A stretch of DNA of 64,000 nt from Acinetobacter oleivorans DR1 (GCF_000196795.1 NC_014259.1:868001-932000), one strand, 5' to 3'; counted from the first letter of the stretch, positions 42,927-52,923 are shown. Numbers and translations: made by a program. Notes: generated from the sequence alone by a model not told the origin.

Positions 42927-44315
42927 TTATGTCAATTCATCACTGAGTTGCATTGCCTCAGTCAATGCTTCATGCAGACGGGCAACCGCAATGACTTGTA
43001 CGCCGGGAATTGCTTTTTGCGGCGCATTACCTCTAGGCAAAATGACATACTTAAAGCCATGTTTTGCAGCTTCTTTTAAACGCTCTTGGCCATTTGGTAC
43101 AGGACGAATTTCACCAGAAAGGCCAACTTCTCCAAAAACGGCAAGTTGCTGAGGCAATGCTTTGGTTCGTAAACTTGATGCACAGGCCAGTAAAACAGCC
43201 AAGTCAGAACCTGTTTCTGTAATTTTTAAACCACCAACAATGTTGACATAGACGTCTTGTCCGGTGGTTTGAACACCGCCATGGCGATGCATTACAGCAA
43301 GCAGCATGTTCAAACGGTTTTGTTCCAGACCCAATGCTACGCGACGAGGTTGTCCTTGAGCATCATCAACTAAAGCTTGGACTTCCACCAAAAGAGGACG
43401 AGTTCCTTCACGGCTAATCATGACAATTGAACCCGGAATCGCTTCATCATAACGGCTTAAGAAAATGGCAGAAGGGTTAGCAACTTCACGTAAGCCTTTA
43501 TCTGTCATGCCAAATACGCCAAGCTCGTTCACCGCACCAAAACGGTTTTTAACAGCACGAATCATTCGATAACGTGAGTCTGATTGGCCTTCAAAGTAAA
43601 GTACACAATCCACCATGTGTTCTAAAACACGTGGACCTGCCAGTGCACCTTCTTTGGTCACGTGACCAACAATGAAGAGTGCAGTGCCACTATTTTTTGC
43701 ATAACGAGTTAATAAAGCAGCAGATTCACGAATTTGTGAAACACCACCCGGTGCCGATTGAAGTGTTTCTGTATAAAGCGTTTGGATCGAATCTAAGATC
43801 GCCACGACAGGTTTTTCTTGTTCTAAGACTTCGCAAATACGTTCAACACAGGTTTCTGCCATGACTTTTAACTGGTCAGTAGGTAGGTCAAGACGTTGAG
43901 CGCGAAGTGCAACCTGAGATAAAGATTCTTCACCGGTAATATAAAGTGCAGAGCTTTTTGCGCTTGCCATATAGGTTGCTGTTTGCAAAAGAATAGTCGA
44001 TTTACCAATACCCGGGTCACCACCAATCAATACGACTGAACCCGTAACTAAGCCTCCGCCAAGTACGCGGTCAAATTCGCTGATGCCTGTCGGTAAGCGT
44101 GTTTCATGGGAAAAAGTGACTTTATTTAGAGTTGTAATATTGGCAGCTTGGCCAGCATAGCCTCCAACTTTTGGACGTGCGCGGTGAGCAGTGGTAGGCT
44201 CAAGTTTGACTTCAGTCAAAGAATTCCATTCACCACACTCTGAACATTGACCTGCCCATTTAAGATGATCGGCACCACATTGTTCGCAACGGTAAACAGT
44301 TTTGACTTTGCTCAT
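42927..44315 (-). CDS. radA: DNA repair protein RadA
   Basis: A 462-residue RecA-like helicase/branch-migration protein that extends joint molecules in recombination. It has the N-terminal C4 zinc finger (YRCEQCGADHLKWAGQCSECG, in pieces, about 8-28), Walker A GGDPGIGKST (about 98-107), the RadA-specific KNRFG motif (about 255-259), and a C-terminal Lon-protease-like domain (about 290-455). Length and domain order are normal. In naturally competent Acinetobacter it would also act in transformation. Confidence 0.96.
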   Translation of the reverse strand: MSKVKTVYRCEQCGADHLKWAGQCSECGEWNSLTEVKLEPTTAHRARPKVGGYAGQAANITTLNKVTFSHETRLPTGISEFDRVLGGGLVTGSVVLIGGDPGIGKSTILLQTATYMASAKSSALYITGEESLSQVALRAQRLDLPTDQLKVMAETCVERICEVLEQEKPVVAILDSIQTLYTETLQSAPGGVSQIRESAALLTRYAKNSGTALFIVGHVTKEGALAGPRVLEHMVDCVLYFEGQSDSRYRMIRAVKNRFGAVNELGVFGMTDKGLREVANPSAIFLSRYDEAIPGSIVMISREGTRPLLVEVQALVDDAQGQPRRVALGLEQNRLNMLLAVMHRHGGVQTTGQDVYVNIVGGLKITETGSDLAVLLACASSLRTKALPQQLAVFGEVGLSGEIRPVPNGQERLKEAAKHGFKYVILPRGNAPQKAIPGVQVIAVARLHEALTEAMQLSDELT

Positions 44316-44802
44316 ATTCGACTTCAGTTAAAAACTTCTTAATTAATAGTAGAAACGGAGTATAACAAAACCAAAATAGAGAATCAGTTTTGAAGTGGAA
44401 TACATTTTGCTTAATTTAAAACAACGAAAATATTAGGTCATTGTCATGTGTTAGTTAATTTAAAAGATTAAGGTCGAGCAGGGGTGTTTTTAATAAACAG
44501 ATGAAGGACTGAAATAAAATTGAAGATTAGAAAATGGTCAATTGAATCGTCTTTTTAATTTAAAAATCAGACAAGTTCAAGTCATGTTTTTAGACCGTAA
44601 AGTGCGTTGTATTGCTATGGGCTTGTGCGTATTATCAGATTTAATTGTATGTAGCTTGAAATCATCAGCAATACAGATAAAAATCGGTTAGCTGAAAAAT
44701 TATCAAAAAATATACATTTAAAAGATACCTGCAAATGGTGCGATATCGTCTTTTTGATTTTAGCTAACGGACTAAAAAAAATTACTGGAGTGTATTGATA
44801 AG
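44316..44802. other. 487-bp divergent intergenic region (radA / cycA)
   Basis: AT-rich, containing the radA and cycA promoters. A 35-codon frame from 44584 has no ribosome site and is not called. I see no stable hairpin or palindrome strong enough to report. Confidence 0.4.
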
Positions 44803-46209
44803 ATGTCGAATCAAAATCTGAATGAGCCTCATGAACAAGGTGAGCTCCATCGTAGCCTCTCAAATCGGCATTTACAGCTGATCGCGATTGGCGGTGCAAT
44901 TGGTACGGGATTATTTATGGGATCAGGCAAAACGATTAGTCTTGCTGGCCCCTCAATCTTATTTATTTACCTGATTATTGGTGTGATGGTGTTTTTTGTC
45001 ATGCGTGCGCTTGGCGAATTACTTCTTTCAAATCTTGCCTATAAATCATTTATTGATTTCACAACAGATTTAATTGGCCCATGGGCAGGTTATTTTGTAG
45101 GTTGGACCTATTGGTTGTGTTGGATCACCATTGGTATTGCCGATCTTTCTGCAATTATCTATTACTTACAATTCTTTAATAATGGTCTACCTTTCTCTCC
45201 TGTCGAAGGTGCCATGATCAGTGTTGCAGCCATCGTATTCATTATGGGCTTGAACTTGTTAACAGTTCGCCTGTTTGGTGAGTTGGAGTTTTGGTTTGCG
45301 CTTATCAAAATCCTAGCAATTATTATTTTAATTGCTGTGGGTCTATGGATGATCTTTACAGGCTTTACCTCGACTACAGGTGAAGTGGCATCCTTTACTC
45401 ATTTGTGGGCAAATGGTGGTTTCTTCCCGACGGGTGTACATGGCTTCTTGGCAGGCTTCCAGATTGCGATTTTTGCTTTCGTTGGTGTAGAACTTGTCGG
45501 AACAACAGCTGCGGAAACTAAAGATCCTGAACGTAATTTGCCTAAAGCAATTAACTCAATTCCAATTCGTATCATTATTTTCTATGTGTTCGCATTAATT
45601 ATTGTCATGTCAGTAACACCATGGAATAAAATTGATCCGGCGATCAGCCCGTTTGTAAACTTGTTTAGTCAAGCAGGCGTTGCGGCAGCAGCAATCTTAA
45701 TGAACTTAGTTGTGTTGTCATCAGTGATGTCATCAATGAACAGTGGCGTGTTTTCAACAAGCCGTATGTTGTTTGGTCTATCTCGTGAAGATCAGGGACC
45801 AAAAGCTTTTGGTAAATTGAACAGACGTGCGGTACCTGCAAACGCATTGTATTTCTCTGCTGCGTGTTTATTGTTAGGTGCAGCATTACAGTATTTTGTA
45901 CCAAATACCGTTGAGGCGTTTACGCTTGCAACAACACTTTCAACGATTCTGTTCATTTGCGTGTGGTTACTGATTATCTGGAGTTATATCCGTTACTACA
46001 CTACACGTCCTGAGCTGCATGCAAAATCAACATTTAAATTGCCGGGTGGCCTATTTACATGTTGGATCACGATTATTTTCTTTATTGGTATGATTTACGT
46101 GTTGTCTTTAGAGCCAGATACGTTTAAAGCGCTTAAAGTCAGCCCAATTTGGTTTATTATCTTGATCATTGGTTATTTCTTCTTCTATAAACCGCGTCAT
46201 AAAAAGTAA
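44803..46209 (+). CDS. cycA: APC family amino acid permease, CycA-like
   Basis: A 468-residue secondary transporter with 12 predicted membrane segments. The opening RSLSNRHLQLIAIGGAIGTGLFMGSG is in the TM1 sodium/amine-binding region of AroP/CycA-type permeases, and GVELVGTTAAETKDPERNLPKAIN (in pieces) follows TM6. Within the family it is closest by eye to CycA, the D-alanine/D-serine/glycine:H+ symporter; specificity is therefore tentative. It is monocistronic with a strong terminator. Confidence 0.88.
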   Translation: MSNQNLNEPHEQGELHRSLSNRHLQLIAIGGAIGTGLFMGSGKTISLAGPSILFIYLIIGVMVFFVMRALGELLLSNLAYKSFIDFTTDLIGPWAGYFVGWTYWLCWITIGIADLSAIIYYLQFFNNGLPFSPVEGAMISVAAIVFIMGLNLLTVRLFGELEFWFALIKILAIIILIAVGLWMIFTGFTSTTGEVASFTHLWANGGFFPTGVHGFLAGFQIAIFAFVGVELVGTTAAETKDPERNLPKAINSIPIRIIIFYVFALIIVMSVTPWNKIDPAISPFVNLFSQAGVAAAAILMNLVVLSSVMSSMNSGVFSTSRMLFGLSREDQGPKAFGKLNRRAVPANALYFSAACLLLGAALQYFVPNTVEAFTLATTLSTILFICVWLLIIWSYIRYYTTRPELHAKSTFKLPGGLFTCWITIIFFIGMIYVLSLEPDTFKALKVSPIWFIILIIGYFFFYKPRHKK

Positions 46210-46231
46210 TTAAATTTATTTGGTTATGATC

Positions 46232-46260
46232 AAACGCCAGCTGAAAAGCTGGCGTTTTTT
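46232..46260 (+). terminator. Terminator after cycA
   Basis: Stem AAACGCCAGCT / AGCTGGCGTTT with a GAAA tetraloop and a T-run. Confidence 0.93.
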
Positions 46261-46349
46261 ATGCATATTGTTTTTCTCTTTAAGTTTACTCTTTAGCCGC
46301 CTGCACGATCACGGTATACTGCATCGAATTGTTTAAATCAGGTGCTCAG

Positions 46350-46571
46350 ATGCGTCGTGTCATTTGCCTCATCAGTTTATTGAGCAGCAGTATTTTGCTA
46401 AGCGCTTGCGGTCAGTCAGGAGCATTACAGCTACCTTCTGATCCGAATTATGACAAACGCGCGAAATACTTGCTCTATCGTAATAAAGAACAGAAACAAG
46501 TTGTGCAACAGGATGAACAAGCTGATCAGCCAGTTGAATCATCAGCCCCAACCCAAACAACTTCACCTTAA
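46350..46571 (+). CDS. lptM: Small LptM-like lipoprotein
   Basis: A 73-residue lipoprotein. The signal peptide ends in the lipobox LSAC and is followed immediately by the LptM/YifL motif GQSGALQLP, then a Gln/Glu/Pro-rich tail. In E. coli LptM helps mature the LPS transporter LptD. The frame opens at a TTG at 46329, but the ATG at 46350 gives a normal signal peptide. It lies 22 bases upstream of lysA, the conserved lptM-lysA-dapF order. Confidence 0.85.
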   Translation: MRRVICLISLLSSSILLSACGQSGALQLPSDPNYDKRAKYLLYRNKEQKQVVQQDEQADQPVESSAPTQTTSP

Positions 46572-46593
46572 GCTTTGAAATAAGGACACATTC

Positions 46594-47844
46594 ATGAGTT
46601 TCACTCGCATTAATGGAGTATTGCACGCAGAGCAATGTTCTATGGAGCAGCTTGCGCAGCAATTTGGCACACCTTTGTATGTTTATTCAAAAGCAGCTTT
46701 TGAAAAACATTACTTAGATATGGATCGTGCTTTTGATTTTATTGATCATCAAATCTGTTTTGCGGTGAAATCTAACTCAAATTTAGCTGTTCTTAATGTA
46801 TTGGCAAAACTTGGTGCTGGTTTTGATATCGTATCAGGTGGTGAGCTTGCACGTGTTTTAAAAGCGGGTGGAGATGCATCTAAAGTTGTTTTTTCTGGCT
46901 TAGGTAAGACTGAAGCCGATATTGAAACGTCGTTAAATGTAGGCATTGCTTGCTTTAATGTAGAGTCGTATGCCGAACTAGATCGTCTTCAAAAAGTTGC
47001 AGCTCGTCTAGGCAAAAAAGCGCCGATTTCTTTACGTGTAAATCCAGACGTAGATGCAAAAACACATCCTTATATTTCAACAGGCCTTAAAGAAAATAAA
47101 TTTGGTATCCCAAGTGATACCGTTTATGAAACTTATCAATATGCTGCATCTTTACCAAACCTTGAGATTATTGGAATTGACTGCCACATTGGTTCGCAAT
47201 TAACCGAGACTAAACCATTCGTTGATGCTTTAGACCGTGTCATGTTGATGATCGAAGAGTTGAAAAAACTTGGTATTAATCTTAAACACATTGATATCGG
47301 TGGTGGTTTAGGTGTTTGTTATAAAGATGAAACACCGCCAAGTGTTGAAGAATATGCTAACTCAATGAAACCTGCTTTAGAAAAGTTAGGTCTCAAGGTT
47401 TATATGGAACCGGGCCGTAGCATTAGTGCAAATGCAGGTGTGCTTTTAACTAAAGTTGATTTGCTCAAGCCAACGAGCCACCGTAACTTTGCCATTATTG
47501 ATGCAGCAATGAATGATTTAATTCGCCCTGCATTATATGAAGCTTGGATGGATATCCAACCTGTGGTGCCAAGTTCTGATACTGAAGAAAAAACTTGGGA
47601 TCTTGTTGGTGCAATCTGTGAGACAGGTGATTTCATTGGTAAAGATCGTTCATTGGCTTTAAAAGAAAATGACTTGTTAGCTGTTCTCGGTGCTGGCGCT
47701 TATGGTTTTGTAATGAGTTCAAATTACAATACACGTGGACGTGCCGCAGAAGTAATGGTGTCTGGCGACAAAGCCCATTTGATTCGTGAACGTGAAACAG
47801 TTGAATCCCTTTGGGAAAAAGAAAGTTTATTGCCTGAGGAGTAA
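46594..47844 (+). CDS. lysA: Diaminopimelate decarboxylase LysA
   Basis: A 416-residue PLP enzyme making lysine from meso-diaminopimelate. PLP lysine in CFAVKSNSN (about 50-58), HIGSQ (about 197-201), the Gly-rich IDIGGGLG (about 231-238), MEPGRS (about 270-275) and CETGDF (about 343-348, active-site Cys) are all present. ATG with AAGGACA ribosome site. Second gene of lptM-lysA-dapF, ending 5 bases before dapF. Confidence 0.97.
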   Translation: MSFTRINGVLHAEQCSMEQLAQQFGTPLYVYSKAAFEKHYLDMDRAFDFIDHQICFAVKSNSNLAVLNVLAKLGAGFDIVSGGELARVLKAGGDASKVVFSGLGKTEADIETSLNVGIACFNVESYAELDRLQKVAARLGKKAPISLRVNPDVDAKTHPYISTGLKENKFGIPSDTVYETYQYAASLPNLEIIGIDCHIGSQLTETKPFVDALDRVMLMIEELKKLGINLKHIDIGGGLGVCYKDETPPSVEEYANSMKPALEKLGLKVYMEPGRSISANAGVLLTKVDLLKPTSHRNFAIIDAAMNDLIRPALYEAWMDIQPVVPSSDTEEKTWDLVGAICETGDFIGKDRSLALKENDLLAVLGAGAYGFVMSSNYNTRGRAAEVMVSGDKAHLIRERETVESLWEKESLLPEE

Positions 47845-47849
47845 ATGAA

Positions 47850-48695
47850 ATGTTGTTAGAATTTACTAAAATGCATGGCCTAGGCAATGACTTTATGGTG
47901 GTTGATCTGATCAGCCAACGCGCCTATTTGGATACAGAAACAATTCAACGCTTAGCCGATCGTCATTTCGGTATTGGTTTTGATCAACTTTTAATTGTTG
48001 AACCACCTGATTTACCGGAAGCAGATTTTAAATATCGTATTTTTAATGCAGATGGTTCTGAAGTTGAACAATGTGGTAACGGTGTACGCTGTTTTGCTCG
48101 CTTTGTACATGAGCGTCATTTAACAACGAAAACTAGTATTACTGTTCAAACCAAAGCAGGGATTGTCAAACCTGAACTGGGGCAAAATGGTTGGGTTCGC
48201 GTGAATATGGGCTACCCGAAATTTTTGCCGAATGAAATTCCATTCATTGCTGAACAACCAGAAGCTTTATATACACTTGAGTTAGCCAATGACCGAAACA
48301 TTAGTATTGATGTGGTCAATATGGGCAATCCTCATGCTGTCACTATTGTTCCAGATGTATTAACTGCAGATGTTGCTGGCATTGGCCCACAAGTTGAATC
48401 ACATAAACGTTTCCCTGAACGTGTGAATGCTGGCTTTATGCAAATCATTGATGAAAAGCATGTGCGCCTTCGTGTATTTGAACGCGGTGTAGGTGAAACA
48501 CTTGCATGTGGTACAGGAGCTTGTGCTGCTGCGGTAAGTGGTATGCGCCGTGGCTTATTGAGTAACTCAGTGGAAGTTGAACTTGCTGGTGGTAAGCTAC
48601 AAATCGAATGGCAAGAAGGCGATGTGGTCTGGATGACGGGTCCAACAACTCATGTATATGATGGGCGTTTGGATTTACGTTATTTCCAAGGCTAA
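47850..48695 (+). CDS. dapF: Diaminopimelate epimerase DapF
   Basis: A 281-residue cofactor-independent epimerase that converts LL- to meso-diaminopimelate, the step before LysA and a peptidoglycan precursor. The two catalytic cysteines are in EQCGNGVRC (about 71-79) and LACGTGACA (about 219-227), and the start KMHGLGNDF is typical. Standard length. The lysA stop and dapF start are 5 bases apart with the ribosome site GAGGAG inside the lysA end. Confidence 0.97.
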   Translation: MLLEFTKMHGLGNDFMVVDLISQRAYLDTETIQRLADRHFGIGFDQLLIVEPPDLPEADFKYRIFNADGSEVEQCGNGVRCFARFVHERHLTTKTSITVQTKAGIVKPELGQNGWVRVNMGYPKFLPNEIPFIAEQPEALYTLELANDRNISIDVVNMGNPHAVTIVPDVLTADVAGIGPQVESHKRFPERVNAGFMQIIDEKHVRLRVFERGVGETLACGTGACAAAVSGMRRGLLSNSVEVELAGGKLQIEWQEGDVVWMTGPTTHVYDGRLDLRYFQG

Positions 48696-48714
48696 TAACA
48701 TTACCTAAATAGAG

Positions 48715-48747
48715 GCCTCTTTTATTAACTAAAATGATAAAAGAGGC
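48715..48747 (+). terminator. Terminator after dapF
   Basis: 11-bp stem GCCTCTTTTAT / ATAAAAGAGGC with an 11-base loop and a T-rich tail. Confidence 0.85.
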
Positions 48748-48794
48748 TTTCTTTTATATACAATAATTTTTCAATTTTATTACTTTATAAAAAT

Positions 48795-49400
48795 ATGAAT
48801 AATCTAATCTTTTTACCCGGCGCATCAGGTAGTATGACATTTTGGCATCCCTTAATTGAAAAATTACCTCAGCATTACCAGACAAAAATTATTGGTTACC
48901 CCGGTTTCGGCGATACACCTGAATCCTTTGAGGTCAAAAGTTTTAAAGATCTAACAAATCATGTGGTCGATCAAATTAATGAAGAATCTGTAATTATTGC
49001 GCAATCTATGGGTGGCATTTTTGCTGTTGCGGCAGCGTTGCAAAAACCTCAACTGATAAAAGGGTTAGTCTTGATTGCAACTTCGGGTGGAATTAACCTT
49101 GAAAGATTTAATGTACAAGACTGGCGAGAAGCATACCGCCAAGCATTTTTAAAATATCCAGATTGGTTTATTACTACCAATGCTAACTACGAAGAGTTTT
49201 TATCAGATATAAGCATTGAAACTTTATTAATCTGGGGTGATAACGATCCAGTGAGCCCCGTTCAGGTGGGTCAATATTTAAATCAAAAGTTTGAAAATTC
49301 GACGTTATATGTTGTGAAAGGTGGGGACCATCAATTGGCAGAAAAACATGCCGATGAAGTTTCAGTTCAAATAAAAACCTACTTAGAAAAACTAGTGTAA
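48795..49400 (+). CDS. Small alpha/beta hydrolase
   Basis: A 201-residue cytoplasmic protein with the alpha/beta hydrolase core but almost no cap: LPGASGSMTFWHPL (about 7-20), nucleophile Ser in AQSMGG (about 69-74), acid in WGDNDPV (about 146-152), and His in GGDHQLAEKH (about 177-186). An esterase, thioesterase or BioH-like role is possible. It has no signal peptide and stands alone, with a terminator on each side. Substrate unknown. Confidence 0.85.
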   Translation: MNNLIFLPGASGSMTFWHPLIEKLPQHYQTKIIGYPGFGDTPESFEVKSFKDLTNHVVDQINEESVIIAQSMGGIFAVAAALQKPQLIKGLVLIATSGGINLERFNVQDWREAYRQAFLKYPDWFITTNANYEEFLSDISIETLLIWGDNDPVSPVQVGQYLNQKFENSTLYVVKGGDHQLAEKHADEVSVQIKTYLEKLV

Positions 49401-49417
49401 GTTTTTAAATCTTATTT

Positions 49418-49445
49418 AGCGTGCTATGCGTTAGCACGCTTTTTA
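49418..49445. terminator. Bidirectional terminator
   Basis: Stem AGCGTGCTA / TAGCACGCT with a T-run, between the convergent hydrolase and RhtB genes. Confidence 0.88.
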
Positions 49446-49449
49446 AAAT

Positions 49450-50073
49450 TTATCTTTTACTCAAAGCCAATTTCAAAGCAAACAACACAAAAATACTGCC
49501 CGTAATCCGGTCCATATATTTCACAAATTGGGGTTGTTTCAGATAACGTGATAGTGGTTGCATAGCCAAAATTAATAAAATTGACCATAAGGTTCCAATC
49601 ACCACATGAATCATCACAAGCCCCATAATCCAAGTAACAGCCGATGCTTGTGGTGGAATAAATTGTGGAAGAAATGAAATATAAAAAATTCCGACTTTGG
49701 GATTAAGTAAGTTACCCAAAAAACCTTTAATAAACCAATTCTGTGAAGAAGGGACATTTGAGTTGTTTTCTTGCATGTCCGCAAGTTGGCTACGCGGTTT
49801 TAAAATCATATTCAAACCCAGCCAAGCTAAATAAGCAGCCCCCATCCATTTCAGAATATTAAAAGCTAGATCAGAAGCCATAAGCAAAGCCCCTAGACCA
49901 CAAGCAACCACAATTCCCCATGCAATACAGCCAAGGCTAATACCAACAGCTGCTTGAAATGCTTTCGATTTACCTTCAAGAGTAGCGGTACGAATAATTA
50001 AAGTCGTATCCAGACCAGGGGTAAGCGTAAGTAAAGTAATGGCAATTAAGTAGGGAATGAGTATGGTAGTCAT
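49450..50073 (-). CDS. LysE/RhtB family amino acid exporter
   Basis: A 207-residue inner-membrane protein with about six hydrophobic segments. It starts MTTILIPYLIAITLLTLTPGLDTTLIIRTA (in pieces), with the LTPGxD motif of the RhtB group, followed by GISLGCIAWG. Such proteins export homoserine, threonine, other amino acids or related compounds. An in-frame start at 50163 would add 30 charged residues, and the ATG at 50073 gives the standard family N-terminus, so I use that one. Divergent from xerC. Confidence 0.9.
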   Translation of the reverse strand: MTTILIPYLIAITLLTLTPGLDTTLIIRTATLEGKSKAFQAAVGISLGCIAWGIVVACGLGALLMASDLAFNILKWMGAAYLAWLGLNMILKPRSQLADMQENNSNVPSSQNWFIKGFLGNLLNPKVGIFYISFLPQFIPPQASAVTWIMGLVMIHVVIGTLWSILLILAMQPLSRYLKQPQFVKYMDRITGSIFVLFALKLALSKR

Positions 50074-50203
50074 GACAGCAGGGTTCCGACGAATACTTAA
50101 AATGAAGTGTAATATATAAGGTAATGAGTTGTTGCGCTGTACGATCTTAAATTTCCTGAACAACTACTTTTTGATACACTGAAAAAATAAAATGAGCAAA
50201 TAA

Positions 50204-51136
50204 ATGGAGAGCAATTTGGATTTTGCATTACAGCTGCTCTCAATGTGGTTAAAAGAAAGAAAAATTCAGAACCAGTCTGAGCACACGATTACAGCTTATG
50301 AAAGAGATGTTAAAAGCTTTCTTGAGTTCTGCGAGCTCAAACAAATTGATTTAAGAAATATTGAAGCTTCAGATTTACGTGAATATTTGGCCCAGCGTGT
50401 TGAGCAGGACCAATTAAGTTCAAGCAGTATGCAGCGTCATCTCACTTCAATTCGCCAGTTTATGAAATGGGCTGAACAAGGAAAATATTTAGAAATTAAC
50501 CCTACTGATGACTTTAAGTTAAAACGTCAGCCTAGACCCTTGCCGGGTATGATCGACATAGAAACGGTTAATCAAATTTTAGATCAATCTATGCCTGAAA
50601 AACCAATTGATCAGCAATTGTGGTTAAGAGATAAAGCCATGCTCGAGTTACTTTATTCAAGTGGTTTGCGTTTGGCTGAACTGCAAGGCTTAACAATTAA
50701 AGATATCGATTTTAACCGTCAACTGGTACGTATTACGGGTAAAGGAAATAAAACCCGTATTGTACCGTTTGGAAAAAAGGCGAAAGAAAGCCTATTGAAT
50801 TGGCTGAAAATTTATAAAATCTGGAAAGGCCATTTTGATCAAAATGCTTTCGTTTTTATTTCTCAAAGAGGTGGCGCGTTAACCCCACGGCAAATCGAAA
50901 AGCGTGTAAAGCTTCAAGCACAAAGAGCAGGTGTGAATGTAGATTTGCATCCTCATTTATTACGGCATTGTTTTGCTAGCCATATGTTATCAAGCAGTGG
51001 TGATTTGCGATCAGTACAAGAAATGTTAGGCCACAGTAATTTATCTACGACACAAATTTATACACATATTGATTTTGATCATTTGGCACAAGTCTATGAT
51101 CGAGCTCATCCGAGAGCACAAAAGAATGAACACTAA
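50204..51136 (+). CDS. xerC: Tyrosine recombinase XerC
   Basis: A 310-residue site-specific recombinase that works with XerD at dif to resolve chromosome dimers. It has an N-terminal SAM-like core-binding domain (about 8-95) and the catalytic domain with Arg in SSGLRLAEL (about 152-160), Lys in GKGNK, HLLRHCFASHML (about 249-260), GHSNLSTTQIYTH (about 273-285) holding the final His and the nucleophile Tyr. Size and position of motifs are those of a chromosomal XerC, not a phage integrase. The HD gene overlaps its end by 11 bases. Confidence 0.94.
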   Translation: MESNLDFALQLLSMWLKERKIQNQSEHTITAYERDVKSFLEFCELKQIDLRNIEASDLREYLAQRVEQDQLSSSSMQRHLTSIRQFMKWAEQGKYLEINPTDDFKLKRQPRPLPGMIDIETVNQILDQSMPEKPIDQQLWLRDKAMLELLYSSGLRLAELQGLTIKDIDFNRQLVRITGKGNKTRIVPFGKKAKESLLNWLKIYKIWKGHFDQNAFVFISQRGGALTPRQIEKRVKLQAQRAGVNVDLHPHLLRHCFASHMLSSSGDLRSVQEMLGHSNLSTTQIYTHIDFDHLAQVYDRAHPRAQKNEH

Positions 51137-51707
51137 AGAAGGTTTGATTTTATCACTTGATCAAGATGCATTTAGACAATGTAGTATCTTGATTGAGACA
51201 ATTTTACAGGAATATCAAAATATTATTGATGCAGATTATCCAGGATACTTAAATCACTGTAAACGTGTGGCAGCATGCTGTTTAATATTAAGCCAAGATA
51301 GTAATGAAGAGACTATACGTAAAGTAGCTATTGCAGTTGCCTTTCATGATATTGGGATATGGACAAGTAAAACAATTGATTATTTAGAGCCATCCGTCAA
51401 AGTGATGTTAAGTTATTTGTCTTTGCATCGGTTATTAGATTGGCAAATAGAAATAACATTAATGATTACAGAACATCATAAATTAACAACGACAAAGTTT
51501 TCAGAATACCCATTGGTTGAATATTTTAGACAAGCTGACTATGCAGATTTCTCTTTAGGCTTATTACGTTCAAATATTCCTAAAAGTGAGTTCAAAAAGT
51601 TAACACGCCAATATCCAAATGCTGGATTTCATAAAACGCTAGTTTATTTAGGATTAAAGCGTTTTTTACAAAAGCCTTGGAGTCCTTTGCCTATGTTTAA
51701 ATGGTAA
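51126..51707 (+). CDS. HD domain protein
   Basis: A 193-residue protein with an HD-type metal-dependent phosphohydrolase core: HCKRVAACC (about 42-50), the HD pair in AFHDIGIW (about 71-78), and TEHHKLT (about 113-119). It could hydrolyse a phosphate ester of a nucleotide or signal molecule. I take the ATG at 51126, which overlaps xerC by 11 bases; an earlier in-frame start (51069) lies deeper inside xerC. Coexpression with xerC is likely. Function unknown. Confidence 0.82.
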   Translation: MNTKEGLILSLDQDAFRQCSILIETILQEYQNIIDADYPGYLNHCKRVAACCLILSQDSNEETIRKVAIAVAFHDIGIWTSKTIDYLEPSVKVMLSYLSLHRLLDWQIEITLMITEHHKLTTTKFSEYPLVEYFRQADYADFSLGLLRSNIPKSEFKKLTRQYPNAGFHKTLVYLGLKRFLQKPWSPLPMFKW

Positions 51708-52156
51708 CTTAATATTTTGTTTTTAATAGAAATATATGCTGAGAAATTAAGTAATTAGCAGTAACTGGCTTTTTATTTTGTTCAACATTTATTTATGGAT
51801 GTTCTTACCTAATTGCCAATTTTTCAGAGTACCGTGAGTGCTCTCATACGGGGAGAAAATGGTGTTTTTGTTGTTTTTTTCCCCTCTAAAATTAAAGGAT
51901 TTTACGCTACCATATTTTTTAAAATATTAAGAAATTCAAGGTTTAAAATTTGTTTGGCTTATTTGCTAAATTCATTGAGCGAATAAGCAATTTGAATTAG
52001 TGAACTGGGCATTTCATCTTTTTTATAGCAGTAGCGAAAATTGTGACTTGACCGAAATGCCAAACACATTGCAAGATAGGGTACCTAAAAAATTTTAATT
52101 GAAGAGTTAATATACTTTTCTCAACATTTACTTTTGCTAGAACAGCCGAGGATTAC
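51708..52156. other. 449-bp intergenic region before etfBA
   Basis: AT-rich with a long leader before etfB. I find no gene, no stable rho-independent terminator after the HD gene and no obvious operator. A TTGACC hexamer at 52048-52053 could be a -35, but no good -10 is at the right distance. Confidence 0.4.
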
Positions 52157-52906
52157 ATGAAGGCTCTTGTTGCTGTAAAACGCGTGGTTGATGCCAACGT
52201 CAAAGTTCGTGTTAAGCCGGACAATAGTGGGGTTGACCTAACTAACGTTAAAATGTCAATTAACCCATTTTGTGAAATCGCAGTGGAAGAAGCGGTTCGC
52301 TTAAAAGAAAAAGGAACAGTAACAGAAATCGTTGTTGTTTCTGTGGGTCCTAAAGAAGCTCAAGAACAAATCCGTTCTGCAATGGCTTTGGGTGCAGACC
52401 GCGGTATTTTAGTTGAAACCACTGATGAAATTGGCGCTTTAGAAGTTGCTAAAATTTTAAAAGGTGTTGTTGACGCTGAAAAACCAGAACTTATCCTTCT
52501 TGGTAAACAAGCAATTGATGATGATTCTAACCAAGTAGGACAAATGCTTGGCGCATTATTAGGTGCGGGCCAAGGTACATTCGCTTCTGAAGTGAAAGTT
52601 GATGGCGGCAAAGTACAAGTAACTCGTGAAGTTGACGGTGGTTTACAAACTGTTGAACTGGCACTTCCAGCAATCATTACAACTGACTTGCGTTTGAATG
52701 AGCCACGTTATGCAGCATTGCCTAACATCATGAAAGCTCGTAAGAAGCCACTTGATACTAAATCTCCTGCTGATTATGGCGTTGCAGCTGGTACTAAGCT
52801 TAAAACTGTTAAAGTTGAAGCTCCAGCAGAACGTAAAGCTGGCGTACAAGTGAAATCTGTAGATGAGCTTGTTGAAAAATTGAAAAATGAAGCGAAAGTG
52901 ATCTAA
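52157..52906 (+). CDS. etfB: Electron transfer flavoprotein beta subunit
   Basis: A 249-residue subunit that carries AMP and, with EtfA, passes electrons from acyl-CoA and other dehydrogenases to ETF-quinone oxidoreductase. The opening MKALVAVKRVVDANVKVRVK and the ETF beta signature around VDGGLQTVELALPAIITTDLRLNEPRYA (in pieces, about 157-184) with the downstream recognition loop are present. etfA follows after 17 bases with a ribosome site GGAAGGA. Codon use is optimised, suggesting high expression. Confidence 0.97.
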   Translation: MKALVAVKRVVDANVKVRVKPDNSGVDLTNVKMSINPFCEIAVEEAVRLKEKGTVTEIVVVSVGPKEAQEQIRSAMALGADRGILVETTDEIGALEVAKILKGVVDAEKPELILLGKQAIDDDSNQVGQMLGALLGAGQGTFASEVKVDGGKVQVTREVDGGLQTVELALPAIITTDLRLNEPRYAALPNIMKARKKPLDTKSPADYGVAAGTKLKTVKVEAPAERKAGVQVKSVDELVEKLKNEAKVI

Positions 52907-52923
52907 TACGGAAGGATAAAATC

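Noticed and set aside
44584..44691. 35-codon frame between radA and cycA
   Set aside because: No ribosome site, no motif, and Cys-rich composition typical of chance frames.
50204..51136. XerC-like recombinase as an integrase of a genomic island
   Set aside because: Length and motifs are those of the housekeeping XerC, and its neighbours are conserved genes.
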